A stretch of DNA of 64,000 bases from contig NZ_JAOAOQ010000017.1 in assembly GCF_030398385.1 (NCBI RefSeq), positions 1 to 64,000 of the forward strand, read 5' to 3'. The position numbers were made by a program, and so were the translations under genes. The DNA comes from Aquibium sp. ELW1220 (GTDB taxonomy: Bacteria; Pseudomonadota; Alphaproteobacteria; Rhizobiales; Rhizobiaceae). Every line of letters starts with the position of its first letter. The stretch's first letter is position 1. Shown here one piece after another: positions 28,662 to 38,143 of the stretch. The notes beneath the pieces were generated by a model. The model had not been told where the DNA came from, made no database searches, and saw only the letters and a program-made list of their open reading frames with translations.

Positions 28662-29492
28662 ATGAGCGAAACCTTCATCCATCCGGCGGCCGTCGTCGAA
28701 GCGGGCGCGCAGCTCGGCCAGGGCGTGCGCGTCGGCCCGTTCTGCCATGTCGGTGCCGACGCCGTGCTGGGCGACGGCGTGGAACTCGTCAGCCATGTCA
28801 GCGTCATCGGCGCGACGTCGATCGGCGAGGGCACCAGGGTCTATCCGCATGCCGTGCTCGGCGGACCGCCGCAGGACATGAAGCACAAGGGCGGCCGCAC
28901 GACGCTGACGGTCGGCCGCAACTGCACCATCCGCGAATACGTCACGATGCACACCGGCACCGACAGCGGCCGCGGCGCGACCGTGGTCGGCGACAACGGC
29001 TTCTATCTCGTGGCCGCGCATGTGGCGCATGACTGCATCGTCGGCAACAACGTCACGCTGACCAACCAGGCTACCCTCGGTGGACATTGCGAGGTGGGCG
29101 ACTACGTCATCATCGGCGGCCTGACCGCCGTGCACCAGAACGTCCGCATCGGTCGTCGCGCTTTCCTCGGCGGCTGCTCGGCGGTGGTGGGCGACGTCAT
29201 TCCCTTCGCGATGGCGGTGGGCAACCGGGCGCGGCTGCAGGGCTTCAACCTCGTCGGCATGCGCCGCGCCGGCATGGCCCGCGCGCAGGTGCTGTCGATG
29301 CGCGAGGCCTACCGCCGCATCTTCGATCCCGCCCGTCCGGTGGCGCAGAACCTCGAGAGGGTGGCCATCGACTTCGCGGAGGCACCCGAGGTGATGGAGA
29401 TCGTCGAGTTCATGACCAAGCGCGGCAAGCGGCACATGTGCGTGCCGCCCTATGCCGATGCCGGAGACGCCGGCGATGGCAGCGACGGCTGA
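28662..29492 (+). CDS. lpxA: UDP-N-acetylglucosamine acyltransferase
   Basis: LpxA (276 residues) carries out the first step of lipid A synthesis. Hexapeptide repeats run from residue 8 to about 190, with catalytic HVAHDCIVGNN near residues 123-133 and the product-binding HMTKR-like region replaced by family-typical GLTAVHQNVRIGRRAFLGG. The C-terminal helical domain is complete. Its last 17 bases overlap lpxI, indicating coupled translation. Confidence 0.97.
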   Translation: MSETFIHPAAVVEAGAQLGQGVRVGPFCHVGADAVLGDGVELVSHVSVIGATSIGEGTRVYPHAVLGGPPQDMKHKGGRTTLTVGRNCTIREYVTMHTGTDSGRGATVVGDNGFYLVAAHVAHDCIVGNNVTLTNQATLGGHCEVGDYVIIGGLTAVHQNVRIGRRAFLGGCSAVVGDVIPFAMAVGNRARLQGFNLVGMRRAGMARAQVLSMREAYRRIFDPARPVAQNLERVAIDFAEAPEVMEIVEFMTKRGKRHMCVPPYADAGDAGDGSDG

Positions 29493-30357
29493 CCGGACCC
29501 TCTCGCTCGACCTCTCTCCCTCCGATCGCGTCGCGGTGATCGCCGGCGGGGGCGAACTCCCGCGCGAACTGGTGCGTGGTCTCACCGAGGCCGGCCATCC
29601 GCCCTTCGTCATCATCGTCGGCGGCGAGGACCGGACAGGCCTGACCGACGGCGACCATACCGTTCTGGAACTCGAGGAATATGGCCGGCTGCTGCCGGTG
29701 CTGCGCGCCGCCCGCGCCACCCATGTGGTGATGGCCGGCAGCGTGTCGCGACGGCCCCGGCTGCGCGCCATCCGGTTCAGCGTCGGCCTGCTGAAGCTGC
29801 TGCCCGGCATCGTCTGGGGGCTCGGGCGCGGCGACGACGCCTTGTTGAGGGTCGTCGTCCGCCACATCGAGGCCAGCGGCATCCGGGTGCTCGGCTCGCA
29901 CCAGATCCTGCCCGACCTCCTGGCGGGCAAGGGCCCTCTCACGCGGGCACGGCCAGCCGCCGCCATGGACGCGGGCATCGCGGCAGGCTTCGCGGCCGCC
30001 CGCGCCATCGGCGCGCTCGACATCGGCCAGGCCGCTGTTGCCGTGGGGCGACGGGTGGTGGCGCTGGAGGGCGTGGAAGGCACGGCCGCGATGCTGGCGC
30101 GCGTGCGCGACCTGCGCGCTTCCGGCCGGATCACGATGACGGGCGGCGTGCTGGTGAAATGCGCCAAGCCGGGGCAGGAACTGCGCGCCGATCTCCCGAC
30201 CATCGGGCCGGACACCGTGGCCGAGGTGCATGATGCGGGCCTCTCGGGGATCGCGGTCGAGGCGGGCCGCGCCATCGTGCTGCGACAGGCAGACGTGATC
30301 GAGAGCGCCGACCGGCTTGGCCTCTTCGTGGTCGGCATCGACGGGACGACGCCATGA
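29476..30357 (+). CDS. lpxI: UDP-2,3-diacylglucosamine diphosphatase LpxI
   Basis: LpxI (293 residues, formerly DUF1009) hydrolyses UDP-2,3-diacylglucosamine to lipid X in alphaproteobacteria that lack LpxH. Features are VAVIAGGGELPREL near the N-terminus, the invariant GSHQILPDLLAG, and a C-terminal DUF1009 domain with the KCAKPGQELRADLPTIGPDT segment that includes the catalytic Asp. The ATG at 29476 has GGAG nine bases before; an ATG at 29452 is possible. It overlaps lpxA by 17 bases and lpxB by four. Confidence 0.95.
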   Translation: MAATADRTLSLDLSPSDRVAVIAGGGELPRELVRGLTEAGHPPFVIIVGGEDRTGLTDGDHTVLELEEYGRLLPVLRAARATHVVMAGSVSRRPRLRAIRFSVGLLKLLPGIVWGLGRGDDALLRVVVRHIEASGIRVLGSHQILPDLLAGKGPLTRARPAAAMDAGIAAGFAAARAIGALDIGQAAVAVGRRVVALEGVEGTAAMLARVRDLRASGRITMTGGVLVKCAKPGQELRADLPTIGPDTVAEVHDAGLSGIAVEAGRAIVLRQADVIESADRLGLFVVGIDGTTP

Positions 30358-31529
30358 GCGACCGGCCGCTGCGCATCGCCATCGTGGCCGGGGAGGAGTC
30401 CGGCGACCTGCTGGGTGCCGATCTCGTTACCGCGCTGCAGGCAGCGACCGGCCGCAAGGTCGAACTGATCGGCGTCGGCGGTCCGCATCTCCAGGCGCTC
30501 GGCCTGAAGACGCTGTTCGACCCGGGCGAGATCTCGCTGATGGGCATCGCCGCCGTGGTGACGCGGCTGCCGCAGCTCTACCGCCGGATCGGCCAGGCGG
30601 CGGCCGCGGTGGCGGCGGCGAAGCCGGATTGCCTGATCACCGTCGACGTGCCCGATTTCAGCCTGCGCGTGGCCAAGAAGGTGCGCGCCGCCGCCCCCGA
30701 CGTGCCGGTCGTGCACTATGTCTGCCCGAGCGTCTGGGCCTGGCGGCCGGAGCGAGCGCCGCGCATGGCCGCCTTCGTCGACCACGTGCTGTGCCTGCTG
30801 CCGTTCGAGGTGGGCGAACTGGCGCGGCTGAAGGGGCCGGCGGCCACCTATGTCGGCCACCGCCTCGCACACGAGCCGCGCCTTGCGGCGGCTGCCGAGC
30901 GCCAGCGGGCAAAGGCGCCGCGCGACCCGGCAACGCCGGCGACGCTGCTCGTCCTGCCCGGCTCGCGCCGCGGCGAGGTTTCGCGCCTGCTCGAGCCGTT
31001 CCGCGAGACGATCGACATCCTGGCCGCGCGCGGCACAGCGCTGCGGGTTCTCCTGCCGACCGTGCCGCATGTCGAGGGCATGGTGCGGGCCGAAACTGCC
31101 GGCTGGACGGTCACGCCCGAGATCCTGACGTCGGTGGACGAGAAGTACCGGGCCTTCGGCGAGGCAGATGCGGCCCTCGCCGCGTCGGGCACGGTGACGC
31201 TGGAACTGGCGCTCGGGCGCGTGCCGACGCTGGCCTGCTACAAGGCCGACCGCCTCATGCGCGCGGCCTATTCGATGATCGGCATCTGGACGGCGTCGCT
31301 GCCGAACCTCGTCGCCGACAGCCCGGTGGTGCCGGAATTCTACGACCATTTCGTGCGGCCGGGCATGCTGGCGCGCCATCTCGAGCTTCTGCTGGCCGAC
31401 ACGCCGGCGCGGGCCGCCCAGATCGCCGGCTTCGACAGGATCGCCGCCGCGATGGCGACGGACCGGCCCTCGGGCACGATTGCCGCCGAAGCGGTGCTGT
31501 CCACGATGAACCGCCGCCCAAACGGCTGA
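30354..31529 (+). CDS. lpxB: lipid-A-disaccharide synthase
   Basis: LpxB (391 residues) is a GT19 glycosyltransferase that joins lipid X and UDP-diacylglucosamine. Motifs include IVAGEESGDLLGADLV at the start, the DVPDFSLRVAKK segment, YVCPSVWAW near residue 122, VLPGSRRGEVSRLL near 200, and ASGTVTLELAL near 280. The ATGA overlap with lpxI marks the end of the lpxD-fabZ-lpxA-lpxI-lpxB operon. gltA lies convergent 55 bases downstream, with only a small hairpin (31531-31546) between. Confidence 0.97.
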   Translation: MSDRPLRIAIVAGEESGDLLGADLVTALQAATGRKVELIGVGGPHLQALGLKTLFDPGEISLMGIAAVVTRLPQLYRRIGQAAAAVAAAKPDCLITVDVPDFSLRVAKKVRAAAPDVPVVHYVCPSVWAWRPERAPRMAAFVDHVLCLLPFEVGELARLKGPAATYVGHRLAHEPRLAAAAERQRAKAPRDPATPATLLVLPGSRRGEVSRLLEPFRETIDILAARGTALRVLLPTVPHVEGMVRAETAGWTVTPEILTSVDEKYRAFGEADAALAASGTVTLELALGRVPTLACYKADRLMRAAYSMIGIWTASLPNLVADSPVVPEFYDHFVRPGMLARHLELLLADTPARAAQIAGFDRIAAAMATDRPSGTIAAEAVLSTMNRRPNG

Positions 31530-31583
31530 CGGCGCCCAAGGGCGCCGCCGGGTCGTTCAGGACGGGAGATCGATCGTTGCGCG

Positions 31584-32873
31584 TCAGCGCTTGGCGATCG
31601 GCATGTAATCGCGCGCCGGCGCGCCGGTGTAGAGCTGGCGCGGACGGCCGATCTTCTGGTGCGGATCCTCGATCATCTCCTTCCACTGCGCTACCCAGCC
31701 GACGGTGCGGGCAACCGCGAACAGCACGGTGAACATGGTGGTGGGGAAGCCCAGCGCCTTCAGCGTGATGCCGGAATAGAAGTCGATGTTCGGATAGAGC
31801 TTCTTCTCGATGAAGTACGCGTCGGTCAGCGCGATCTTCTCCAGCTCCATCGCCACGTCGAGCAGCGGATCGTCCTTGATGCCGAGCTCGCCCAGCACCT
31901 CGTGGGTCGTCTTCTGCATGATCTTGGCGCGCGGATCGTAGTTCTTGTAGACGCGGTGGCCGAAGCCCATCAGGCGGAAGGGATCGTTCTTGTCCTTGGC
32001 GCGGGCGATGAATTCGGGGATGCGATCGACCGAGCCGATCTCCGACAGCATGTTGAGCGCCGCTTCGTTGGCGCCGCCATGCGCGGGGCCCCAGAGGCAG
32101 GCAATGCCGGCGGCGATGCAGGCGAAGGGGTTGGCGCCCGACGAGCCGGCGAGACGCACGGTCGAGGTCGAGGCGTTCTGCTCGTGGTCGGCATGCAGGA
32201 TGAAGATGCGGTCCATGGCACGCGCCAGCACCGGGTTCACCTTGTACTCCTCGCAGGGCACCGCGAAGCACATGTTGAGGAAGTTGGCCGCATAGTCGAG
32301 ATCGTTCTTCGGGTAAACGAAGGGCTGGCCGATGTGGTACTTGTAGGCCATCGCCGCGATCGTCGGCGTCTTGGCGATCAGCCGCATCGAGGCGACCATG
32401 CGCTGGTATGGGTCGGAGATGTCGGTCGAGTCGTGGTAGAAGGCCGACAGCGCGCCGACCACGCCGCACATGACCGCCATCGGATGCGCGTCGCGGCGGA
32501 AGCCGGTGAAGAAGCGCGACATCTGCTCGTGCACCATGGTGTGGCGCGTCACGCGGTAGTCGAAGTCTTCCTTCTGGGACTTGGTCGGCAGCTCGCCGTA
32601 GAGCAGCAGGTAGCAGACCTCGAGGAAGTCGCCATGCTCGGCCAGCTGCTCGATCGGATAGCCGCGATGCAGGAGCACGCCCTCGTCGCCGTCGATGAAG
32701 GTGATCTCGGATTCGCAACTCGCGGTGGAGGTGAAGCCCGGATCGTAGGTGAAGGCGCCGGTCTGGGCGTAGAGCTTGCCGATGTCGATGACGTCGGGAC
32801 CGACGGAGCCCTTTCGGACGGCCAGATCGATCGCCTTGCCGCCAAAATCGAGTTTTGCGGTTGAATCGGACAT
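31584..32873 (-). CDS. gltA: citrate synthase
   Basis: This type II citrate synthase has 429 residues and catalyses entry into the TCA cycle. Active-site regions are complete: [12 protein letters not shown] with catalytic His, [16 protein letters not shown] with the second His, and NIDFYSGI with the catalytic Asp. An N-terminal beta domain (1-60) is typical of the hexameric Gram-negative type that is inhibited by NADH. GGAG stands before the ATG at 32873. The gene is 206 bases from gltX on the same strand. Confidence 0.98.
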   Translation of the reverse strand: MSDSTAKLDFGGKAIDLAVRKGSVGPDVIDIGKLYAQTGAFTYDPGFTSTASCESEITFIDGDEGVLLHRGYPIEQLAEHGDFLEVCYLLLYGELPTKSQKEDFDYRVTRHTMVHEQMSRFFTGFRRDAHPMAVMCGVVGALSAFYHDSTDISDPYQRMVASMRLIAKTPTIAAMAYKYHIGQPFVYPKNDLDYAANFLNMCFAVPCEEYKVNPVLARAMDRIFILHADHEQNASTSTVRLAGSSGANPFACIAAGIACLWGPAHGGANEAALNMLSEIGSVDRIPEFIARAKDKNDPFRLMGFGHRVYKNYDPRAKIMQKTTHEVLGELGIKDDPLLDVAMELEKIALTDAYFIEKKLYPNIDFYSGITLKALGFPTTMFTVLFAVARTVGWVAQWKEMIEDPHQKIGRPRQLYTGAPARDYMPIAKR

Positions 32874-33079
32874 CGCGGGCTCCTTTGTCGGAATTTCAGC
32901 GTGGGGAGGAGGCTCGACGACGGGAAATCGCGAGCAAGAACGGCGTTCTAGCTATCCTATTTCCCCCCCGATGCCAAGTTGTCACGGCCGGAATGTTGCG
33001 TTGCACCACCCTCGGAAGGGCCGCGAAACCGGCATCTCCCGGTTGGATCGATTTAGGCCGCCCCGCAAGGGCGGAAGCC

Positions 33080-34501
33080 TCACAGCAGGTCGTCGATGCG
33101 GCCGAGGCTTTCGTCGCGGCCGAGCACGGCGAGCACGTCGAAGACGCCGGGCGAGGTGGCCCGTCCAGTGAGGGCCGCGCGCAGCGGCTGTGCCACGGCG
33201 CCGAGCTTCAGGCCCGTTGCGGCGACGTGGGCGCGAATGGCTGCTTCGGTCGACGCCGCGGTCCAGTCGCCTTCGATGGCGCCGAGAGCGGCCCGGGCGC
33301 CGGCGAGGATGGCGCGCGGCGGCTCGCCCACCAGTTGCGTGGCCTTCTCGTCGAGCGTCAGCGGGCGGGTTGCGAAGAGGTAGCCAGCGCTGTCGGCGAG
33401 TTCGACCAGCGTCTTGGCGCGCTCCTTGAGGCCGGGCATGGCGGCGAGCAGCATGGCGCGGCGCTTCTCGTCCAGCGCGTCCAGGAGCGCATTGCCGCCT
33501 TCCAGATAGGGCAGGGTGTCGACGAGGATGTCGAGCAGCTCGGCATCGGGAGTGTTGCGGATGTGGACGCCGTTCAGCGCCTCGAGCTTCTGGAAATCGA
33601 AGCGGGCCGCGCCCTTGTTCACGTCCTCGATCTCGAACCAGGACACCATGTCGGCGGTCGACATGACCTCGTCGTCGCCATGGCTCCAGCCGAGCCGGGC
33701 GAGATAGTTGCGCAGCGCCGCCGGCAGGTAGCCCATGGCGCGATAGGCCTCGACGCCGAGCGCGCCGTGGCGCTTCGACAGCTTGGCGCCGTCGGCGCCG
33801 TGGATCAGCGGGATGTGCGCCATCACCGGCACGTCCCAGCCCATCGCCTTGTAGATGACGGTCTGACGCGCGGCGTTGGTGAGGTGGTCGTCGCCGCGGA
33901 TGATGTGGGTGACGCCCATGTCGTGATCGTCGACGACCACGGCATGCATGTAGGTCGGCGTGCCGTCGGAACGCAGGATGATGAAATCGTCGAGATCCTT
34001 GTTGGGGAAGCGGACCTCGCCCTGGACCCTGTCGTGCACCACGGTCTCGCCCTCGCGCGGCGCTTTGATGCGGATCACCGGCCGCACGCCGACGGGCGCC
34101 TGCGACGCGTCGCGGTCGCGCCAGCTGCCGTCGTAGCGCGGCGGCCGGCCTTCCGCGCGCGCCTTCTCGCGCATGGCGTCGAGTTCCTCCGCGGTCTCGT
34201 AGGCGTAATAGGCTTCGCCCATGCGGACGAGTTCCTCGGCAACCTCGCGGTGTCGCTCGGCGCGCGAGGCCTGGGAGATCGGCTCGCCGTCCCAGTGCAG
34301 CCCGAGCCAGGCCAGACCGTCGAGGATCGCCACGGTCGCCGCCTCGGTCGACCGCTCGCGGTCGGTGTCTTCGATGCGCAGCAGCATCGTGCCGCCGGTG
34401 TGCTTCGCGTAGAGCCAGTTGAACAGCGCGGTGCGCGCGCCGCCGATGTGCAGGTAGCCGGTGGGCGAGGGCGCGAAGCGCGTGACGATGGGTGCGGGCA
34501 T
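33080..34501 (-). CDS. gltX: glutamate--tRNA ligase
   Basis: GluRS (473 residues) charges tRNA(Glu). The class I motifs are [18 protein letters not shown] (HIGH box at 18-21) and KLSKRHG (KMSKS box) near 245. The helical anticodon-binding domain is complete to the C-terminus. The ATG at 34501 gives the standard length and N-terminus; in-frame ATGs at 34540 and 34570 would add non-conserved residues. It is divergent from comEC. Rhizobiales often carry two gltX genes; this window cannot tell whether the other exists. Confidence 0.96.
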   Translation of the reverse strand: MPAPIVTRFAPSPTGYLHIGGARTALFNWLYAKHTGGTMLLRIEDTDRERSTEAATVAILDGLAWLGLHWDGEPISQASRAERHREVAEELVRMGEAYYAYETAEELDAMREKARAEGRPPRYDGSWRDRDASQAPVGVRPVIRIKAPREGETVVHDRVQGEVRFPNKDLDDFIILRSDGTPTYMHAVVVDDHDMGVTHIIRGDDHLTNAARQTVIYKAMGWDVPVMAHIPLIHGADGAKLSKRHGALGVEAYRAMGYLPAALRNYLARLGWSHGDDEVMSTADMVSWFEIEDVNKGAARFDFQKLEALNGVHIRNTPDAELLDILVDTLPYLEGGNALLDALDEKRRAMLLAAMPGLKERAKTLVELADSAGYLFATRPLTLDEKATQLVGEPPRAILAGARAALGAIEGDWTAASTEAAIRAHVAATGLKLGAVAQPLRAALTGRATSPGVFDVLAVLGRDESLGRIDDLL

Positions 34502-34647
34502 GACGGTTCCAGGGGACGGGCGCGTGCGCAGGGACTGCATCGTCGCGCGGGTGTTTTGGGCTGCGTTCATGTAGCATAGGCTCGTTGGGGTGCAAGCTTT
34601 TCGGGGGAGGGGCGTCGGCTTGGAGGCTCCGCGCGGGGACGTGGGCG

Positions 34648-37098
34648 ATGGCGACGGCGGGTGAACCGGATGCCGACGAGCGGCGCATGCTTCCCGCCGC
34701 CCTCGCGGGCGCGCGCCTGCCCGACCATGCCGGAGGCGGCGCGGAGTGGGAGGCGCCACGCGCAAAGCCCGCACTGCCAGCACGTTCCGGCGCGGCTGCA
34801 CGGCTCTGGATCCGCGCGCAGGCGGCCGCCGCCGTCGAGCGCGATCGCGGCGCGGGCTTCCTGTTCCTGCCGGTGCTGCTTGCCGTGGGTGCCGCGCTCT
34901 ACTGGACGCTTCCCGTCGAGCCGGGCTTTCCCGTCCTCGGCGGACTGACGATCGCAGCCGTCGTCTGGCGGCTGGCGACGGCGGATGGCGGCGCAGGACG
35001 GGTGGCGGCGACCGCAGCGCTGCTGATGGTGCTCGGCGCTCTCGCTGGCAAGACCGAGACCTGGCGGGCCGGCACGCCGATGCTGGGCTCCGAGATCCCG
35101 ACCATGCTGACGGGGCGCGTGGCCGCAATCGAGCGGCAGGCAAGCGGCCGCGTGCGGCTGACGATCGACGTGGAGAGCACGGCGCGGCCGACATTGCGCT
35201 ATGCGCCGGAGCGCGTCCGGCTTTCCGCCCGCGCGATCCCCCCGACGCTTGCACCGGGAGACGGCGTCGCCGGATATGCCCGGCTGTTTCCGCCGTCCGG
35301 CCCCGCGCGGCCGCATGGCTACGACTTCGCCTTCGAAAGCTACATGGACGGCATCGGCGCGACGGGCTTCTTCCTGTCCAACCCGGTGGAGGCGGACCTC
35401 GCATCGGCGCCGGGATGGCGGGCCGGGCTGCTCGCCCGTGTCGGGCGGATGCGCGAGGCCATCTCGGCGCGCATCATGCAGCGCGTCGGCGGCGCGGAGG
35501 GCGCCATCGCCGCCGCGCTGATCGCCGGAACGCGGGCCGGCATTCCCGAAGAGGTCAACGAGGACCTGCGCAAGACCGGCCTCGCACATGTCCTGTCGAT
35601 CTCGGGCCTGCACATGGCGCTGGTCGCCGGGACGGTGATGCTGACGCTGCGCTTCCTGTTTGCGCTCGCGCCCGGCTTCGCATCGCGCCGGCCGGTGAAG
35701 AAATACGCCGCCGTCGCCGCGCTCGTGGCCGCAAGCTACTATCTCGTGATCTGCGGCGCGGCCGTGGCGGCGCAGCGCTCCTACATCATGATCGCCATCA
35801 TGCTGGTCGCGCTGCTGTTCGACCGCGCCGCGCTCACCATGCGCAACCTCGCGATCTCGGCGCTGATCGTCATCGCGGTCGCGCCGCACGAGGTGGTGGG
35901 GCCGAGCTTCCAGATGTCGTTTGCCGCGACCGGCGCGCTGATTGCCGCCTATGCGGCCTGGTCGGAGCGGCGTCTGCGCCGCCCGGCGGGCGCCGGATGG
36001 AGCCGCGACCGCGCGATGCCGCGAGCCATGCTGGAAAAGGGGCTCGGCTATGCGGGCGGCATCGCCGCGACCTCACTGATCGCGGGAACGGCGACGGCGC
36101 TCTACGGCGTCTGGCACTTCCACCGCGCCTCGCCACTCGGTCTGGCGGCCAACCTGCTCGCCATGCCGGTGGTTTCGCTCGTCGTCATGCCGTCGGCGGT
36201 GCTGGCCGGCGTGCTGATGCCGTTCGGGCTGGATGGTCCGGCACTCGACCTGATGGGCTGGGGCATCGGCGTGATGCTGGCGATCGCGCGATGGCTGGCG
36301 GAGATGACGCCGATCGACGCGGTCGGCGCCATTCCGGCCTCGGCGGTGCTGACGCTGACGGCCGCACTCGTGCTGGCGACCGTGCTGACCACATGGCTGC
36401 GCGTGCTCGTTCTGCCGCTGCTCGTCGCCGGCATCGGCATCATCGCCACCCGCGACCTGCCAGAGCTTTTCGTCGCCGACGACGGGCGGCTGGTCGCCCT
36501 GCGCATGGGCAATGGCGACCTGGCAGTCAACCGTACGCGGCCGAGCGATTTCGTCACCGGCATCTGGAAGGACGCGGCCATGGCGGGCGCGGTGATCAGG
36601 CCGGTCCAGGCGGATGACGGCCCCGCCGCCGCGACGGACAGCGGGAGACCCTTGCGCCTCCCCGAACTGCAGGCCGACACGCCCTTCGCCTGCACCCGTC
36701 AGGCCTGCGCCGCGCGGCACGCAAGCGGTGCGCTGGTCGTCTGGCTGAGCGAAGGCACCCCGGCGGCCGACCATTGCGGCGTCGCGGCCGTTCTCGTGAT
36801 CGACGACGCGACGGTCTCGGCGCCCTGCGCGGCAGGGACATCGACGACGGTGCTCACCAAACGCGATCTCGCGCGCCGCGGCAGCGCGGAAGGACGCTTC
36901 GCTGCCCCCGGCGACGGGCCGGCCGCGTTCGCCGCCATCCGGCGGGCCATCGCGGAACCCTTCCGGCCATGGCATGCGCATCTGCGCTTCTCGCGGGAGG
37001 CGCGCGGACTGCCGCCCTATCGGCCGGAAGAGCGTCAGCCAGAGGCCGGAACCGTTCAGGCGCCGGCCGGAGCGAACCCGGCCGCGCCGGCTCAGTAG
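34648..37098 (+). CDS. comEC: ComEC/Rec2 family competence protein
   Basis: This inner-membrane protein (816 residues) is related to the DNA-uptake channel ComEC. An N-terminal DUF4131/OB region (about 65-270) is followed by the Competence domain, with [20 protein letters not shown] near residue 315 and many membrane helices to about 600. The C-terminal 200 residues stand where other ComECs have a metallo-beta-lactamase domain, but no HxHxDH motif is visible. I chose the ATG at 34648; a GTG at 34585 lies upstream. It ends overlapping the convergent lexA by seven bases. No other competence gene is here. Confidence 0.9.
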   Translation: MATAGEPDADERRMLPAALAGARLPDHAGGGAEWEAPRAKPALPARSGAAARLWIRAQAAAAVERDRGAGFLFLPVLLAVGAALYWTLPVEPGFPVLGGLTIAAVVWRLATADGGAGRVAATAALLMVLGALAGKTETWRAGTPMLGSEIPTMLTGRVAAIERQASGRVRLTIDVESTARPTLRYAPERVRLSARAIPPTLAPGDGVAGYARLFPPSGPARPHGYDFAFESYMDGIGATGFFLSNPVEADLASAPGWRAGLLARVGRMREAISARIMQRVGGAEGAIAAALIAGTRAGIPEEVNEDLRKTGLAHVLSISGLHMALVAGTVMLTLRFLFALAPGFASRRPVKKYAAVAALVAASYYLVICGAAVAAQRSYIMIAIMLVALLFDRAALTMRNLAISALIVIAVAPHEVVGPSFQMSFAATGALIAAYAAWSERRLRRPAGAGWSRDRAMPRAMLEKGLGYAGGIAATSLIAGTATALYGVWHFHRASPLGLAANLLAMPVVSLVVMPSAVLAGVLMPFGLDGPALDLMGWGIGVMLAIARWLAEMTPIDAVGAIPASAVLTLTAALVLATVLTTWLRVLVLPLLVAGIGIIATRDLPELFVADDGRLVALRMGNGDLAVNRTRPSDFVTGIWKDAAMAGAVIRPVQADDGPAAATDSGRPLRLPELQADTPFACTRQACAARHASGALVVWLSEGTPAADHCGVAAVLVIDDATVSAPCAAGTSTTVLTKRDLARRGSAEGRFAAPGDGPAAFAAIRRAIAEPFRPWHAHLRFSREARGLPPYRPEERQPEAGTVQAPAGANPAAPAQ

Positions 37099-37805
37099 CG
37101 GCGGATGAGACCGACCAGCTTGCCCTGCACGCTGACCCTGTCGGGGCCGAAGATGCGCGTCTCGTAGGCGGGGTTGGCGGCCTCCAGCGCGATCGACGCG
37201 CCCTTGCGGCGGAACCGCTTCAGCGTCGCTTCCTCGCCATCGACCAGCGCCACGACGATGTCGCCGGGCGTGGCCGACGAGGTGTTGCGGATGATGACCG
37301 TGTCGCCGTCGAGGATGCCGGCCTCGATCATCGAATCGCCCTTCACCTCGAGCGCATAGTGGTCGCCGGCGGTGAGCATGTCCGGCGGCACGACGACCGA
37401 ATGCGTCTGGTGCTGGATGGCGTCGATCGGCACGCCGGCGGCGATGCGCCCCATCACCGGGATCGAGATGCCGTTGGCATTGTCGTCGTTGCTGGCCGTG
37501 CGCGCGGGGCTCGGCTCGGGCTTCCTGCCGAGGCCGCCTTCCACCACGCTGGGCGAGAACTTCCGCGGCGCGCCGAGGCCCGGCGCGATCGAGTCGGGCA
37601 GCCGAAGTACCTCCAGGGCGCGGGCGCGGTTGGGCAGGCGGCGAATGAAGCCGCGCTCCTCCAGCGCCGTGATCAGGCGGTGAATGCCCGATTTCGACGC
37701 GAGATCGAGGGCTTCCTTCATCTCGTCGAACGACGGCGGAATGCCCGTCTCCTTCAGGCGTTCGTGAATGTAAAGGAGAAGCTCGTGTTGCTTGCGGGTC
37801 AGCAT
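37092..37805 (-). CDS. lexA: LexA repressor
   Basis: LexA (237 residues) represses the SOS regulon and cleaves itself when RecA is activated. It has an N-terminal winged helix (1-70; [20 protein letters not shown] recognition region) and an alphaproteobacterial linker of about 40 residues. The peptidase S24 domain has cleavage site A123-G124, Ser158 in GDSM and Lys196 in EEATLKRF. A matching SOS box lies 56 bases upstream, so it is autoregulated. Start ATG 37805 begins [10 protein letters not shown], the standard N-terminus. Confidence 0.97.
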   Translation of the reverse strand: MLTRKQHELLLYIHERLKETGIPPSFDEMKEALDLASKSGIHRLITALEERGFIRRLPNRARALEVLRLPDSIAPGLGAPRKFSPSVVEGGLGRKPEPSPARTASNDDNANGISIPVMGRIAAGVPIDAIQHQTHSVVVPPDMLTAGDHYALEVKGDSMIEAGILDGDTVIIRNTSSATPGDIVVALVDGEEATLKRFRRKGASIALEAANPAYETRIFGPDRVSVQGKLVGLIRRY

Positions 37806-37860
37806 CGGTCCACCCCCGGGAGGAATCGCAGAGAAAAACAAAACCGGAACAAACCTATCC

Positions 37861-37875
37861 GTTCCAGTCTTGTTC
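37861..37875. promoter_or_regulatory. SOS box (LexA operator) upstream of lexA
   Basis: GTTC at 37861-37864 and GTTC at 37872-37875 are separated by exactly seven bases, the direct-repeat operator GTTC-N7-GTTC known for alphaproteobacterial LexA. It is 56 bases before the lexA start codon, in the expected promoter position. Confidence 0.88.
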
Positions 37876-37916
37876 CGCAACCGGTTTCTGTGGCGTTTGC
37901 CCGGACCGGAAGGTCT

Positions 37917-38033
37917 TCAGCAACCGCCGCCGCGCCGGAAGACGAGCGAAACCAGCGTGGTGACCGGGCAGCCGCCCCTGCAGCAAGAATGATCGGGATA
38001 CACGCAGCAGCGATCAAAACAACCTCTGGTCAT
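37917..38033 (-). CDS. possible cysteine-rich mini-protein
   Basis: A 38-codon frame on the minus strand encodes seven cysteines. Six are arranged symmetrically, C-x3-CC-x6-CC-x3-C (C5, C9, C10, C17, C18, C22), followed by a short hydrophobic stretch (PVTTLVSLVF), a RRGGG run and a terminal cysteine. The ATG at 38033 has no strong ribosome binding site; a longer frame from 38129 also exists. It lies upstream of lexA on the same strand. I recognise no family; it may be a real metal-binding or disulfide-rich peptide, or chance. Confidence 0.35.
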   Translation of the reverse strand: MTRGCFDRCCVYPDHSCCRGGCPVTTLVSLVFRRGGGC

Positions 38034-38143
38034 TGGCCCGTCTTGGGTGCATAGGGTTTGTCGTGGGCATGGGGTGGCTTTGAAAATGCAGACGGATTCT
38101 GGATCGCCCTGCTTGGATACGATGGGCATTGCGGTCGGGATAC

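Noticed and set aside
28569-31379. Open frame of 936 codons on the minus strand opposite lpxA-lpxI-lpxB
   Set aside because: It crosses three well-defined overlapping sense genes and has no motif of its own.
31531-31546. Hairpin GGCGCC-CAAG-GGCGCC between lpxB and gltA as a terminator
   Set aside because: Only six base pairs and no T run on either strand; too weak to call although termination must occur nearby.
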